63,899 nt of DNA from Vitrella brassicaformis (taxonomy: Eukaryota > Sar > Vitrellaceae). The position numbers and the translations under genes were made by a program. Under the pieces are notes generated by a model. The model was not told where the DNA came from, searched no databases, and saw only the letters and a program-made list of their open reading frames with translations. Location of the stretch: NCBI GenBank assembly GCA_001179505.1, contig CDMY01000510.1, positions 290,551 through 354,449 on the forward strand. Reading direction: 5' to 3'. Positions 35,290 through 46,438 of this stretch are shown piece by piece (position 1 is the stretch's first letter; each line of letters starts with the position of its first letter).

Positions 35290-38200
35290 ATGCCGTCCAA
35301 CACCCGTAGGCGGCACACGGGTGCCGAGGACGAGGCCCGTCTTTTGCTAATGGCGTGGGCTGCCTGGCGTGACGTCATCACCGACACGAGGCGAAGGAGG
35401 CGTCTGATGCAGGCGGCAGACACGCGATACTTCTTCAGGAACGTGTCGGGGCCCTTCAGGGCGTGGGTGCACCTCTACCAAAGACAACAGATGCAGAGGT
35501 ACAGGACGCAGATCACATCTGCGCCCTTTCTCACTCAGATACTCATTGTCTGTGTCTGTGTCTGTGTCTGTGTGAGTGTATATGTGTGTCAGTGTGCAGG
35601 CGGGCCAGCTGTGTGAGCGTCGCGAGAGGGTGCTGGTGCATCGCACCTACCTGCAGCTCAAGAGCTATGCAGACGCCAGACGCAGGAAAAGGGCTTTCGG
35701 TGAGCTACACACAGGCAGCCACAAGACAATCGATGGGCCAATGTATGTGGGTTACGTGTGTGTGTTAAGTTGAGCGGCTGCAGTCGTTGCGTCGTCGGAA
35801 GCTGCTGAGTGAAGGGCTGAGGACCGCCGTCAGGTATCACACACACAGACACCACTGTAGATCTACACACACACGCGTGTGTGTGTGTGTGTGTGCAGTT
35901 GGTCGCGGCATCGCCGTGCGATGAAACAGCGGACAGTCATCGCCATCAGCCAGCGCAGCAGACAGCTACTCAAGGTACACAGACAGTACTACAGGCGACT
36001 CACACTCGTACACACAAAAGGGGCAACCAACAAACACTCGTGGAGTGGCCGTGTACATCAATCACGTCAGACCGCGATGTTGGGTTGGTGTCTGTGGCTT
36101 GCGCGTCGGCACGAGAGGACAAGACTCACACACATGGCGCAGCCAAGAATAATGGTCAGAAGTAGCACGCACAGACAACTGGATAGATCTGCAAACGAGT
36201 GTCTATATCTGTGTGTGTGTATGTCAGCTCGTTCGTGGCTTCAAGACCCTGCAGTGCCGCACCCGACGGCGCAGCGAGTGCAGACACATGATGCGGGTGG
36301 CTGCCCTTGCCCATGTGCACATCCTCCTCGCCAGCGCCCTCAAGCGATTCAAGGTCAGATCAGATCTATTGTCCGACACATACATAGAGATGGTTCTCTG
36401 TGTCGTCCATATCTACCTCCGATTGACTGATGCAGTTGCTGCGCCCGCGCCGCCTCCGCGGCCAGCGATACCTCAACGCCGCATCCAACCAACGCGCGTA
36501 CGCCCACAGACACATACACAAATAAACAAGACACCCACACCGACCCAGACCCAGTCTCCTCTGTCTTTCTTGTAGGTGTCTGCTGCAGCACCGATTTCTG
36601 CGCCGTCTGCATCGCCGTCTATCGGCCAATGGCATGCTGCAGACGGCCGACATCGAGAGGAGGCGGCTGGCCCTGCGGACCGTCATGATGCGGCTGCACC
36701 GACGTGCTTGTCGGACAGCCCTGTTGCGTCAGTTTCCTCTGCGTCGGTACTGGGAGAGATGGAGAGGGGCACTGCTGGTGAGTGAGGGGGAATGGGATGG
36801 GTGGATGTGGTTGTGTGTACTCAGTGGTGCTTTCTTTGTAATGGTGTGTTGAGTGCAGGCGTATCGCACCTATGAGGATGAGAGGGTGTCTGCTGCGGCA
36901 AGGTGCCTGCAGCTGTCGGTCGCTATGAGGAGATGGGAGCACAGGTATGCTATGCAGGTCGGAATCTGGGCCGTAACGGCCAGCCTTCCTTGAGCGTGCG
37001 GCATCACGTCACCTCACTTCCCTGTGTCCCTCCCTGTGTCTGTCTGTCAGGGTGTATGAGGCGCGTGACCAGCGGGACCGCCTCACCCAGGCGTTCACCG
37101 TACTCATACACCGCACTGCGAGAGGTGCAATGCGTAGGGAGGGATATCCATCTCAGCAGCGCAACGTACATAGCCTCTCTGTGGTGTTTGTTTCCCCAGG
37201 TCTGCTCCGTCGAGCCTTCACGGCTCTGTGTTGGTGGCGGTCACTGATGGTGCGGTATGCCGCACTTGGTGGCGAGCGGCGGCATCGTGAGCTGTCGTCA
37301 TCGTTCCGCGCGTGGGCGGTGCACTTGGGGATGCGGCTGCACTACAGACAGATCACTGTCGCCATACTGCACAGACGGGCCACCGCACTCAGGTCAGCCA
37401 GTCTGTCACTACGCGAGCGCCTGTCTGTCTGTCTGTCTGTCCGCACCTTGTGTGTGTGGGGGTACGCATGTGTGTGTGTTTTGTGTTTTCAGGATGTCTG
37501 CGCTCTCGTCGTGGCGGGCGTATGTGTTGCTGTGCCGCCGTGCACATGCCGGGATGATGCTGAGGCGAAGACACGCACTCCTCAGAGGCATGCGCAAACT
37601 CATGACGTACGTGGGATGCGCTAGTGAGAGAGAGAGGGGCGTGGCGTATTCATCACGTCCATCCATCGCTGCACATGGCTCCCGATGCTGTCTGTCTGTC
37701 TGCACCGGCTGCAGCCATGCGCAAGAGCGCACACTGAGAAGACACCAACGGTGAGCCGTTGGAGTGCAGGAGGGAGGATCGCCTTTGTTATCATGTGTGT
37801 GTGTATGTGTGTGTATGCTTGATTCGGTGTCTGTCAGGGTGATGAGTGTGGAGCATTATCTATTGCGGCTCCAGCGGGCGGCCTTCGCCGCACTCACCGC
37901 TGCCGTCGAGTCACGCAACCAAGTATTCGACAGGAGAAAGTCAGTGAGCGCACAACACAACTATCCCCCCATCGATTTATATGCCCACTCACCCCACACG
38001 GATCCATCCATCCATCCATCCAGACAGACAGACAGATCAATCAGACACAGAGAGATATACCATACCCATGTGTGTGTATCTGTCTGTATCTCTGTGTCTG
38101 CGTAATCAGGGCGTCCATCCACCACGCAGCACAGCGGCTGATGCGCACTGCTGTCAAGGTGCCTCACACAAACACATGACTGACACCCACACACCACATA

Positions 38201-40496
38201 TGCACAGACTTTTCTCTCTCCGTGTGTGTACCTGTGTGCATTTAGGCGTGGGCGGCGGCGATGCCGGTCTATCGCAGAAAGCACCTTATGGCGCGGCAGG
38301 CCGACGCCTTCTGGCGGCTGCTGTGGCTTGAGAGGTGGAAGAGACTCTGGACTCGTAGATGCACTGACAGACACAAGTACAGTACGCTCAGACAGAGGGC
38401 AGACACACGCTCTGTCTGTCTGCACACGTGTTTCTCGCCTTTCGTGGTCTGCCAGGGTGGTAGCTGGCTTAGCCAATTCCGGTCGTCATGCGGTGAGGCG
38501 TGTCTTCACCTCTTGGAGGGCGCTCACACAGGAGTGCATGGACATCAATCGCAGCCGAGAGGTGACCGACCAACGAACGAATCAAATGCAGAGAGAGAGG
38601 GGGGAGCGGGTCAATCCATTGTGCTTTACACCTTTTCTGTGTGTACGTCAGGTGGGTGTTCGTCTGATGGAGCAGGGGGCCGACATGCGCCTCCTCGGCG
38701 CTGTCTGGCACAAGTGGGCACACCAGTGGATAGGTCAGAAGTCTGCCCACCCATCCATCCACTCAGACAGTCTCCCAGCCCACATCGATGGTGGTTGGCT
38801 TTTGTGTCTGTCATTCGTCAGCCTACCGCCGTGTGCGGCGGTCCCGCAAGCATCGGGCAGATCAGCATCGCAAGCACCAGCTCATGAAGTAGGTGGCAAC
38901 AACACAGACACAAGACGCTCGCTCTCTCTCTCTGCGTGTGTGTCATCGGTTAACCGAATGATGCAGGTCGTGTGTGCGTGAGTGGCGAGCGTATTCGGAT
39001 CGCAAAGCAGCCAAGAGGCGACGGCAGACATCCGCCACTGACCAGATCGACCGCGGCAGATGCATGCTTGTCTTCAACGCATGGAACGGTAGGTACCCAA
39101 GCCCACATGCACCACACCACGGACCACCCGACATTTATTCTCCCTCTGTGTGTGTGCAGAGGTGATGCTCCGGAGGTACGAGGCCCGCTTCCGCAAGTGC
39201 ACGGCTCTCCAGCACTGGGCGCGCACCCTCTCTTGCCGCGCCTTCCGCGCATGGCACGCCTACCACCTGCACCGGCAGCAGACCGACACGGACCGTGCGG
39301 TGGCCAAGCAAATCTTCACGCAGCGGCTGCAGCGCGACGCCGTCCACATGATGCTCACGGCATACGACAGGCAGCAGCAGGCCGACCTCGGCAGACAGTG
39401 TGCGGTGCACCAACAGAGGAGCGCTCGAGAGGTGCGGCTGGCGCAATGGGTGGCGCATCGGTGGCGGGCCTTTGTGCTGGCGAGGCGGTCACGGTGGGGA
39501 GTGGAGGAGCCCCATAGGGGTGGCATCCTGAGAAAGATGCCACCGCCACCACCGGCAGCAGCAGCAGCGGCAGCATCAGTGAGGCGATCCCCCGACCACC
39601 CATCCCCCACTGCCATACCGTTCCCCGTTCGGCATCACTATCGCTCGCCCCCCCGGCTGCCGGTGTCTCTCTCAAAAGCATCAGCCATGCTGGACGAGCT
39701 CACTGGGCAGCAGCAGACAAGGAGGAGGGCGGAGGACGTCAGCAGCAGGCGAGCGGCCATGGTGGCCATATCGTCCCGACCACCGCCACCACCGTCACCA
39801 TCACCATCGCCATCACCACAGCCCACGAGTGGTTACGCATCTCGGCTGTATGTGCGGCGTGACCGGCCGTCACCTGCACGAGGGGGGTACGGAGCATCAT
39901 CTGTCGGCGGTGGTCCACTGGCGAGGACGGACGGCCTCTCTGACGTGCCCTCGCCCCCCAGCCCACCACAGCTTATTCCAAGACGGCAGCTGGACACCTA
40001 CACACACCAGCACCAGCAGCCATCCACACACACACGCTCTCGGCCTCCCCCGCGAATACCGACGGACATCCTCACCCCGAGGGGCGGCCAGAAAGATCGA
40101 GGGCCGATTTCGGTGGCTCGCTATCCTCCCCTCCTGAGCCCGCCGAGAGCTGACCGTCCCCCTGATCTTCGCCCCCGGCCGTCAGATAGGGTGTTGCAGC
40201 TTCGAGGATCTGCCGCACCGCCAGCACGTGACGCAGCAGCTGTGGCTGTCGATGCACGTGGTGAGAGCCGGGATAGCAGCCCTGCGGTGCAGCCTGTTCG
40301 TCTGGGCAAGGAGAGCAACATCACGACCCCAGCTCCCCCGACGGACAGGCGAGATAGAGAGGAGGAGAGGGGGTCTCTTGTTGCGGCCACGGGCGGCCTG
40401 ACTGATGAGATGACAGGGCATCAGGGAGAGAAAGAGGGCTCAGACTGTGTTGGAAAGGAGGGCGGCGAGGCAGAGGGAGGGGGCGGGGGGGAGTGA
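35290..40496 (+). CDS. Sfi1-like centrin-binding repeat protein
   Basis: About 20 exons encode Arg/Leu-rich alpha-helical sequence with an aromatic-Trp pair recurring roughly every 30-70 residues: LLLMAWAAWRDV, FRAWVHLYQRQ, LGWCLWLARRHE, FTALCWWRSLMV, FRAWAVHLGMRLH, LSSWRAYVLLCRR, FTSWRALTQE, AVWHKWAHQW, CVREWRAYSDRK, FRAWHAYHLHRQQ and HRWRAFVLARR. This is the hallmark of Sfi1/centrin-binding repeats, long single helices that line up centrins at centrosomes, basal bodies and related fibres. The final exon (39163-40496) ends the helix and continues as about 330 residues of Pro/Ser/Arg-rich disordered sequence with poly-Pro, poly-Ala and a Gly/Glu-rich tail. The start is ATG 35290 (MPSNTRRRHTG). 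It is divergent from the katanin p80-like gene, and both products act on microtubule-organising structures. Family-level assignment comes from the repeat pattern; orthology to yeast Sfi1 is not claimed. Confidence 0.7.
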
Positions 40497-40715
40497 GTTG
40501 AGTCGACGGTTGTGTGTGTGTGTGTGTGTGTGTGTAATGTGTATGTGGATGCGGTGGTGTGACCTGACTGGCCTCATCTGTGTGAGTATGATGCGTGTCA
40601 ACCATCGATTCAGCCACCAAAGTCGATTCATGTACGACACGGCGAGATTCCTCCAAGCAGCCCCCTGTCGTCGACGACCTGCAGCCACAAAGTACAGATC
40701 CATACACGGATCCTC

Positions 40716-40925
40716 TCATCTAAATTGCTCACATCTAAAGTTGGTGTTCCCACATCTATTGCAGTGCGGACGAGGCGCTCTCGATTCGGGATCAGACGTA
40801 TCGGTGTGTAGTACGGCCGCCGGCAATCCTGCTTCCTGCCGCCGCTTGTGCACGCCGTCGCGGACATCATCGAGGCCCTTTTTTTTGGCCCGCCGTTTGT
40901 TTTCAACGGTTTTTGATCTCCCCAC
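40716..40925 (-). CDS. Doubtful small basic ORF with a CxxC pair
   Basis: A 69-codon frame reading KTVENKRRAKKKGLDD... and ending CNRCGNTNFRCEQFR. The N-terminal basic stretch and the two closely spaced Cys pairs look protein-like, a little like small zinc-finger ribosome-biogenesis factors. However, the frame opens with GTG, an in-frame TAG lies just upstream, and no ATG is available without splicing. It could be an internal exon of an unrecognised minus-strand gene, or chance. Confidence 0.15.
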   Translation of the reverse strand: MGRSKTVENKRRAKKKGLDDVRDGVHKRRQEAGLPAAVLHTDTSDPESRAPRPHCNRCGNTNFRCEQFR

Positions 40926-40939
40926 TAGCTAACGACGGA

Positions 40940-40971
40940 GGAAACCCTAAAGGTACACATTTAGGGTTTCC
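40940..40971. repeat. Perfect inverted repeat of the TTTAGGG telomere motif
   Basis: Arms GGAAACCCTAAA (40940-40951) and TTTAGGGTTTCC (40960-40971) are perfect 12-base complements around an 8-base loop, GGTACACA. The arms contain the plant/algal-type telomere unit CCCTAAA/TTTAGGG. A further AAACCCTAAACCCC is at 41098-41111. It lies 465 bp upstream of ORC4. Confidence 0.8.
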
Positions 40972-41435
40972 CTTTTTGGCTTCATGGCGATGTCAAGCGC
41001 CCGCTGGTGGTTCGAATGGTGCGCTTCTCGAGTCGCGCGGCACAGTATCTCGCGAGCATAGTGCAATTCGATCAAGATCTGGGGCAATGGGACATTCAAA
41101 CCCTAAACCCCAACCGAGCGGCTTCAGGCTTCTGTTGCAGAACCTATAAAGACGTACGCCGAGGTGGCGTTGTCAACCTTACTACTTTGCCCGCTCCAGC
41201 TTGAGCTCCTCGGGATCCACGGCCGCCGAAGGCGGCCGGCACAATACTAGTCGACCTGAGTGAAGAACAACAAAACGTGAAGAGTAGACATTTGTAGCTT
41301 ATCCCTTCTCCGCAGGTGTGTAAGGGATCGAAAAAATGAAGGAAAAGCGCCACAGAACCATTGTCATTTTCCCTGCCTGATCTGCCTTCAGCCGGCGCGT
41401 GTTTGCGGCCATCGGCATCAGCATCCAGGCCCACA

Positions 41436-43484
41436 ATGTCCATTCGGCACTTGCGCGAGGCTGTCGGATCCATCAGGGCGGTTCCGATAGAGGCCTCGCC
41501 CCAAGGTGCGCATCTCGCCACCACCCGACTGAGGCATCGAAGCGGCGTGGTTGCCCTGCTGATCGGTCCTGCCGGCAGCGGCAAGAGCTCAGCAGTGTGC
41601 ACGGCGTGCGAGATGGCGTCTGAGCTGCAGGAGCGGCCGGTGACGCCTGTGTTTGTGGATGGTGCTGCCCTGACCGCCGGCACGACGGTGGGTGACGAGC
41701 ATCTGCACTCGGCGGCGCTCAAGTGCCTGTTGAGCGAGTTGGCGTCGCGTCTGCCGCCGCCCCACACACGGCTGGACGGCATGTCGGTGGTCGACTTGAA
41801 GCGGGAGCTGAAGGAGCTCCTCGAGATCATATCGTGCTTGCGGATGAAGGTGGTGATCGTAGTGGAGAACCTGGACCACCTGTGCCTTGCCGGCTTCGGC
41901 AGCGGCGGCCAGAACTTCCTCTACACCCTTCTCGACCTCTCACACCACGCCGCCATCGCCCCCCTGATGGTGGCCACCAGCAGAGACTTCGCCGTCAACC
42001 AACTGCTCGAGAAGCGGCTCACCTCCCGTTGGGCCGCACCCGAGGTCATCCACTTCGGCCTCCCAGGCACAGCCGAGGCGGCCACGGCTGGCGTGAGGGC
42101 GGTGCTGATGCACGCCATCGACAAGGGGTGTGGGCGGGGGGAGGGGGAGCTGGACGTGACCATGGCTGACCTGGACAGCGATCGGGCAGCTGACGAGCTG
42201 CGGCAGGACGTCAGCAACGCACTCGAGGACAAAGGCCTGCAGGTACACAGAACAGACACACACAGGAGGGAGAAGCCGGTTGGTAGCTGTCCATCCATCC
42301 ACTATCCCATTACTCATCGTATGTTGTGTGTGTATGTCAGCGTACTTTTGCTCGTTGGTGTTTGGCTGAGGTCGGCATGGGGTGGTACCTCTCCCACGTA
42401 GTCGAATTCATCGACGGCAGACGGCGGGGCGCCAAACTGGCCAACAAAGTGACCAAACTGCGAATGCTCCAAGACTCGCAGAGAAGGTCAGACAGAACAC
42501 GCAGCAACACACGACTGCACCCATCAGCCTGTGTAAGCATGTGTGTGATCATGTGTGTGCGCGCGTGTGTGTGCAGTGGCGCAGTGGCCTCGGCCTCCAG
42601 TAGTAGCCAGCAGGGCGGCCCGGGCGCAGCTGAGTACAAGCAAATCATGCCATCGGACGCCGTCATGGTGACGAGCCTCCACAGCGCACCACACACTGAT
42701 GGCCGTCATGTATGGTGTTGTCTTGTGTGTCCTTCATTCAGGGCGGGCCGTTTGATCAGTTCCGAGCGGTGGAGCGTTACCTGGTGCAGCTGGGGAGATG
42801 CGAGCACTTTGTGCTGCTGTGTCTGGCCCAGCTGTACGCCCAAGAGGTGGCCGAGAAGACCCTCGCCAAGGCCATCTTCATCTTCAGCAGGGTGTGCCGC
42901 GAGAGGTCCGGCGATGACGTCTACGTGAGGGTGCACAGCGAGTTCATGCCCTTCATCGACGGAGAGCAACAACACCCTAACAAAGTCCACCCGGTGGGTG
43001 GGTGAGCAGTGTGAACAGGGCAAGGAGGGCCGGCCATGTGCACATGACATGTCCGTATTGGCGTCGTTCACTCCCTTCCCTGCAGAAGTTCCTTAGTAGT
43101 CTGCGTGAGTTGGTGGACCTGGGTGTGGTGGGTGTGGTGCCGCCCCACCCCTCGGACCCCAATAAAAATGCGATGGCGGGGGACGGGGAGGAGGGCCTGT
43201 GTGGCCGTGACCTGGCCCGGCAGGGCCGCTGGGCGCTGACCCACTGGGACGCCGCACACTGGATGGACCTCATCATCGCATTCCCACTGTGCACAAGGTG
43301 GGCGGGCACTCTCACCAATATTGACGCACACCTTTTGCACTGCCTGTCTGTCTCTCTGGTGTGTGTCATGCCTGTGTGCAGATATTTGCAGCATGTGTCC
43401 AAGAGCAAGACCGAGAGTGTGCGCATGACTGCGTCGCTCCGCGACTGGGCCGCAGAGCTGCACAAGATCGTCAAGGAGCTATAG
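41436..43484 (+). CDS. Origin recognition complex subunit 4-like AAA+ ATPase
   Basis: ORC4 is one of the AAA+ subunits that load the replicative helicase at origins. The Walker A is LLIGPAGSGKSSAV (about 41555-41595). The Walker B region is degenerate (KVVIVVENLDHL, where many AAA+ proteins have DE), as is common in ORC4. The segment PLMVATSRDFAVNQLLEKRL matches the ORC4 sensor-1/arginine-finger block (LEKR followed by SR). Winged-helix sequence follows in later exons: GPFDQFRAVERYLVQLGRCE, QEVAEKTLAKAIFIFSRV and a terminal DWAAELHKIVKEL. About six exons, stop at 43484. The start ATG at 41436 (MSIRHLREAVG) places the Walker A about 40 residues in, slightly short for the family, so an upstream exon is possible. 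It is one of the few genes here in tandem with its upstream neighbour. Confidence 0.8.
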
Positions 43485-43696
43485 ATAGACTTAGACAGAT
43501 ATCCATGTAGACTGCCCGGCCAGCAGTGCGGTGGATGAGGTGAATGAATGATGCTGGGCGGCGGCTGGCTGGCTGTTTGATGGATAGCTGATAGCTGGAA
43601 GATTACATACATGACCGGTGTACAGTCGGAGGATAGAACGATGACACAGTCTCAGTCTTTGCAAACCGACCTCAATTCTGGAGCAAAGAGTCGCGA

Positions 43697-43707
43697 CTCA
43701 GCTCGCA
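43697..43707 (-). promoter_or_regulatory. Candidate core promoter motif TGCGAGCTGAG
   Basis: On the minus strand this reads TGCGAGCTGAG, one mismatch from TGCGAGCTTAG in the sites at 4373 and 53249. It lies 43 bp upstream of the start of the small gene at 43750. Confidence 0.3.
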
Positions 43708-43749
43708 CGAAAAAGGGTTCGTTCGTGCGACCCCCCACGCTAACCAACA

Positions 43750-44515
43750 ATGTCAGCATCAGCAGTGCCCCGGCAGAAGGGCAAGGTCAACTATGAGGCT
43801 CGCCTTAAGGTAGGTCTATGCACGTGGCCACATGCATACGAACAGCAGATCTACGTACGTACGCCACATGATGTGTGTGTCCCTGCGCCACAGAAGGTGC
43901 TCAAGGAGGTCAAAAAGGCGCAGCGTAGCAACGAGCCGGACTTGATTAACCTCGGCTTGTGCAGCCGAGACTATTTGCCAAGGGCAGACGAGCTTGCCGA
44001 CATCACGGCGGAGGAGAAGCAGGGGCACCACGGGCGGATGGAGGAGGTCCTGTACCCCTTCCCGTCCATCATCGTCTCCAACGCGTATTCACTCCTCAAC
44101 CATCAGGAAGACGCAGGTGAGCGGTCCATGTGTGTGTCCGTGTGTGTGTGTCCATCCATCCATCCGTGTTGGCATTGATTGTGCGCTGTGTGCGGATACA
44201 AACATACGTTGCTGATTGGATGGTTGAATCAGGCGACTTCGAGACGTGCTACCCGCCGGAACGTGTCGAGCCCGATGAGTTTGAGGAAAATGTGCCGCTC
44301 ACACTGGCCATCGTAGCATCTGACCCGGTACGTCGGCAGACACATACACCGGGAGGCAGGCTAGGCAACCAACTGCCACGTATGTCTGTCTGTCTGTCTG
44401 TCTGTCTGGGATTGCTCAGTCCAAGGGCATCACTGGCGCTGACTTCATGGCACAGATCCACGCCTTCGAACAGGGAGCCTTGTGCGATCTCAAGGACCCT
44501 TGCGAGGGCGCGTAG
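43750..44515 (+). CDS. Small conserved-looking protein of unknown function
   Basis: Four exons give about 160 residues. ATG 43750 starts MSASAVPRQKGKVNYEARLK, then a GTAGGT donor. The second exon carries a charged stretch, KVLKEVKKAQRSNEPDLINL, and GLCSRDYLPRADELADITAE. The next reads GDFETCYPPERVEPDEFEENV, and the last SKGITGADFMAQIHAFEQG ends at TAG 44513-44515. Introns with TGTG and TCTG tracts separate them. No signal peptide or membrane segment is seen, and I do not recognise the family. It follows ORC4 on the same strand with 265 bp between stop and start. Confidence 0.55.
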
Positions 44516-45409
44516 GTTCACACGGCGGGTCCCGTATGGCCTTAATTGCATCCTTTCGATCACGGGTTTGTTTCTCTGTCGATCGATCAGGGAACTGACA
44601 GGGGCCAGGCGCCACTCGTGCGGCCGCTATTGGCTGGAGTACACGGATAGGTGCTGACTGAGCAACTTCCGCACAAGCAGGCAAGCGTGTGAGGCCGATT
44701 GGGCAATACGTGTACATGTATGTTTGCACGTGTGTGTGTAGGTGTGTATGCCTGGTCTTATGCCGAGGGGTGACCAGACGAGACAGCCGGTTTTTTCGCC
44801 TCCTGTTGGGGCCGGCCGTGAGCCACGCACTCAGCGATGAGTATGACAGGCAGGTGTGCCATCATTCTCTGGCCGTTTTTTGCGAGTCTGATTGAAACAT
44901 TGAAACATGTGTGTGCCGACCGATGGCGAGGCGGTGTGTGCGAGGGGCAGGCCAGTCCCAGAGCATTCATCAGCCGTGTACGCGTGGGTATGTTCCCGTT
45001 TTTGTGAGTGCTTATGTGCGTCGCAAAGGTGAACGAATGCCTTATTGAGTCCTCAGGCAGGCCGACGGGTTCAGAGTGAGAGTTCCTGGGTGTGGAAGGG
45101 CGTTTACGTGTGTGATCGATGGTGTGTGTGAGCATGACACATCCATGTGTGGCTCGCTGTGTTGAACCAAGTCTGTCACACGTGAATGAATGTCTGAATT
45201 GATGTGCGCCGAGTGTGCGCGAGGCGAGTCGGTCATTCAACTATCGACAACTCACTGCTCCACCATCCATCCCACATCACAACAAGAAAGTTTCGATGAG
45301 CAGCAAGTAGGCCAACCAACCATTTGCATCCGCTGCCACTCCCACCTCCCGCCCTCATCAACGAAAGAAAAAAGACGCCAGCCAAACAGCCCCACAGCCC
45401 CACTGACAG
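44516..45409. other. Convergent intergenic spacer
   Basis: 894 bp between the ends of the small unknown gene and the small membrane protein gene. It is TG-rich on the plus strand in its middle. No exon or RNA gene is recognised. Confidence 0.5.
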
Positions 45410-46013
45410 CTACTTGGGTATGGCCTTGGCGAGCATGCTCATGCCCTTGAGCAGCGGGTTGCCGTCGATGCGCCGCTGCATCTCGTCCATCCGCCGCTGA
45501 TGGGCCAGGTGCTCGCGCACCAGCAGGACGGCCGCCGTGATGCCGATGAGCAGCACCAGCTGGGTGAAGCGGTTGCTCAGGTCGAGCCACGGCTTCTTGT
45601 TCTTGCGCTTCGGCTCCTTCTTGTCGCTCTTGCTCTCGGCGGAGGTCTCGGTGTTGTTCTGAATCACGATGGGCGACTTCTGGTTTTGCAGGAACGCCGT
45701 GGCAATTTCAGACATGACGGCCTGATTCATGCCGTCCCTCCGCACACCAGAAGAGTCCTGCCACATCAACTGGCTCGTATTCGACGACGGATAGCACTGA
45801 AATCGAATCGTGACACACGCAAACAGAAGGAAGAAGTCCTTCAAGTGCAGTTAATCTTATCGGACAGCCCCCTGCTCCCCTGCTTACCGCTTGGAACTGG
45901 TACGCCATGCGCTTGGACCCCTCATCGACGTCACTGCCGACGCGGACCGAGGTGAAGGGGTGAGGGTGCGCCTTCTTGAAGTCGTGATCAAGAAACGAAG
46001 CGAAATCAGCCAT
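45410..46013 (-). CDS. Small single-pass membrane protein, unknown function
   Basis: Two exons encode about 165 residues. Exon 1 (46013 to about 45892) gives MADFASFLDHDFKKAHPHPF and ends AYQFQA before a GTAAGC donor. Exon 2 starts CYPSSNTSQLMWQDSS after a TTTCAG acceptor and runs to the stop at 45410. A basic stretch (KSDKKEPKRKNKKPW) directly precedes one hydrophobic segment (FTQLVLLIGITAAVLLV), followed by about 40 charged residues ending MLAKAIPK. This is a single transmembrane helix near the C-terminus with a positive cytosolic flank. There is no N-terminal signal peptide, so post-translational insertion is likely. The organelle cannot be told. Confidence 0.6.
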
Positions 46014-46438
46014 TCCGCCTGGCTTAGCTCCGCCGCCTCTGCCCTGTCCTCACGGCGCTATCCTGTCTTCCACGACAGCTTGCATGGAAGTTTCACTCCT
46101 GCCCTAACAGTGCAACTTTTGCTGACACAAGAAGGAAAGAGCAGAGGACTGGAACGACGCACGGAAGCGCGTCTGACATCGCTTTGGTGCGCTTGAAGTC
46201 AACCTCTTTTGGGTGAGAAGGGCGGGAGGGTGCACAACGACAAGGAAGCCGGAGGGGGTGGGATGGCCATCCCGGCGGTTGATGGCTTCCCATGTGTCTG
46301 TTCGTGTCCAAATCCGCTGTTGGCTGGCTGTGTGTGTACAGGTGTAGTTGTCGGATGGTGTGCTGCGAGTGAAGTGACGGGTCGGTTGACGGTAACGTGT
46401 CTCGCGGCTTGTTTCGCGAGTTTGCCCCCCACCCGGTG
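46014..46438. other. Divergent intergenic region
   Basis: 425 bp between the small membrane protein and the LAMMER kinase. GGCTTAGCTC (46021-46030) shares nine bases with the recurrent promoter motif and lies just upstream of the minus-strand start. Its sequence is not repetitive. Confidence 0.4.

Larger units (their letters stand above)
40497..41435. other. Intergenic spacer with telomere-type motifs and AT-richer sequence
   Basis: 939 bp between the Sfi1-like stop and the ORC4-like start. It begins with a TG tract (40510-40535). From about 40860 the texture changes to less repetitive sequence with T runs, a telomere-motif inverted repeat (40940-40971), a two-unit telomere-like repeat (41098-41111) and a GCCGCCGAAGGCGGC hairpin (41221-41235). 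Two weak coding candidates are noted separately. No confirmed gene. Confidence 0.5.

Noticed and set aside
41000-41060. GGTTCGAATGG resembling a tRNA T-loop
   Set aside because: The flanking bases do not form a T stem, and no acceptor, D or anticodon arm fits around it.
41183-41262. Minus-strand terminal-exon-like stretch ending DPEELKLERAK
   Set aside because: It has a good acceptor and a protein-like tail, but no upstream exons fit on that strand before the ORC4 gene.
41144-41830. Long minus-strand frame opposite ORC4
   Set aside because: A shadow of the ORC4 coding strand in GC-rich DNA. The plus strand has the Walker A and ORC4 blocks.
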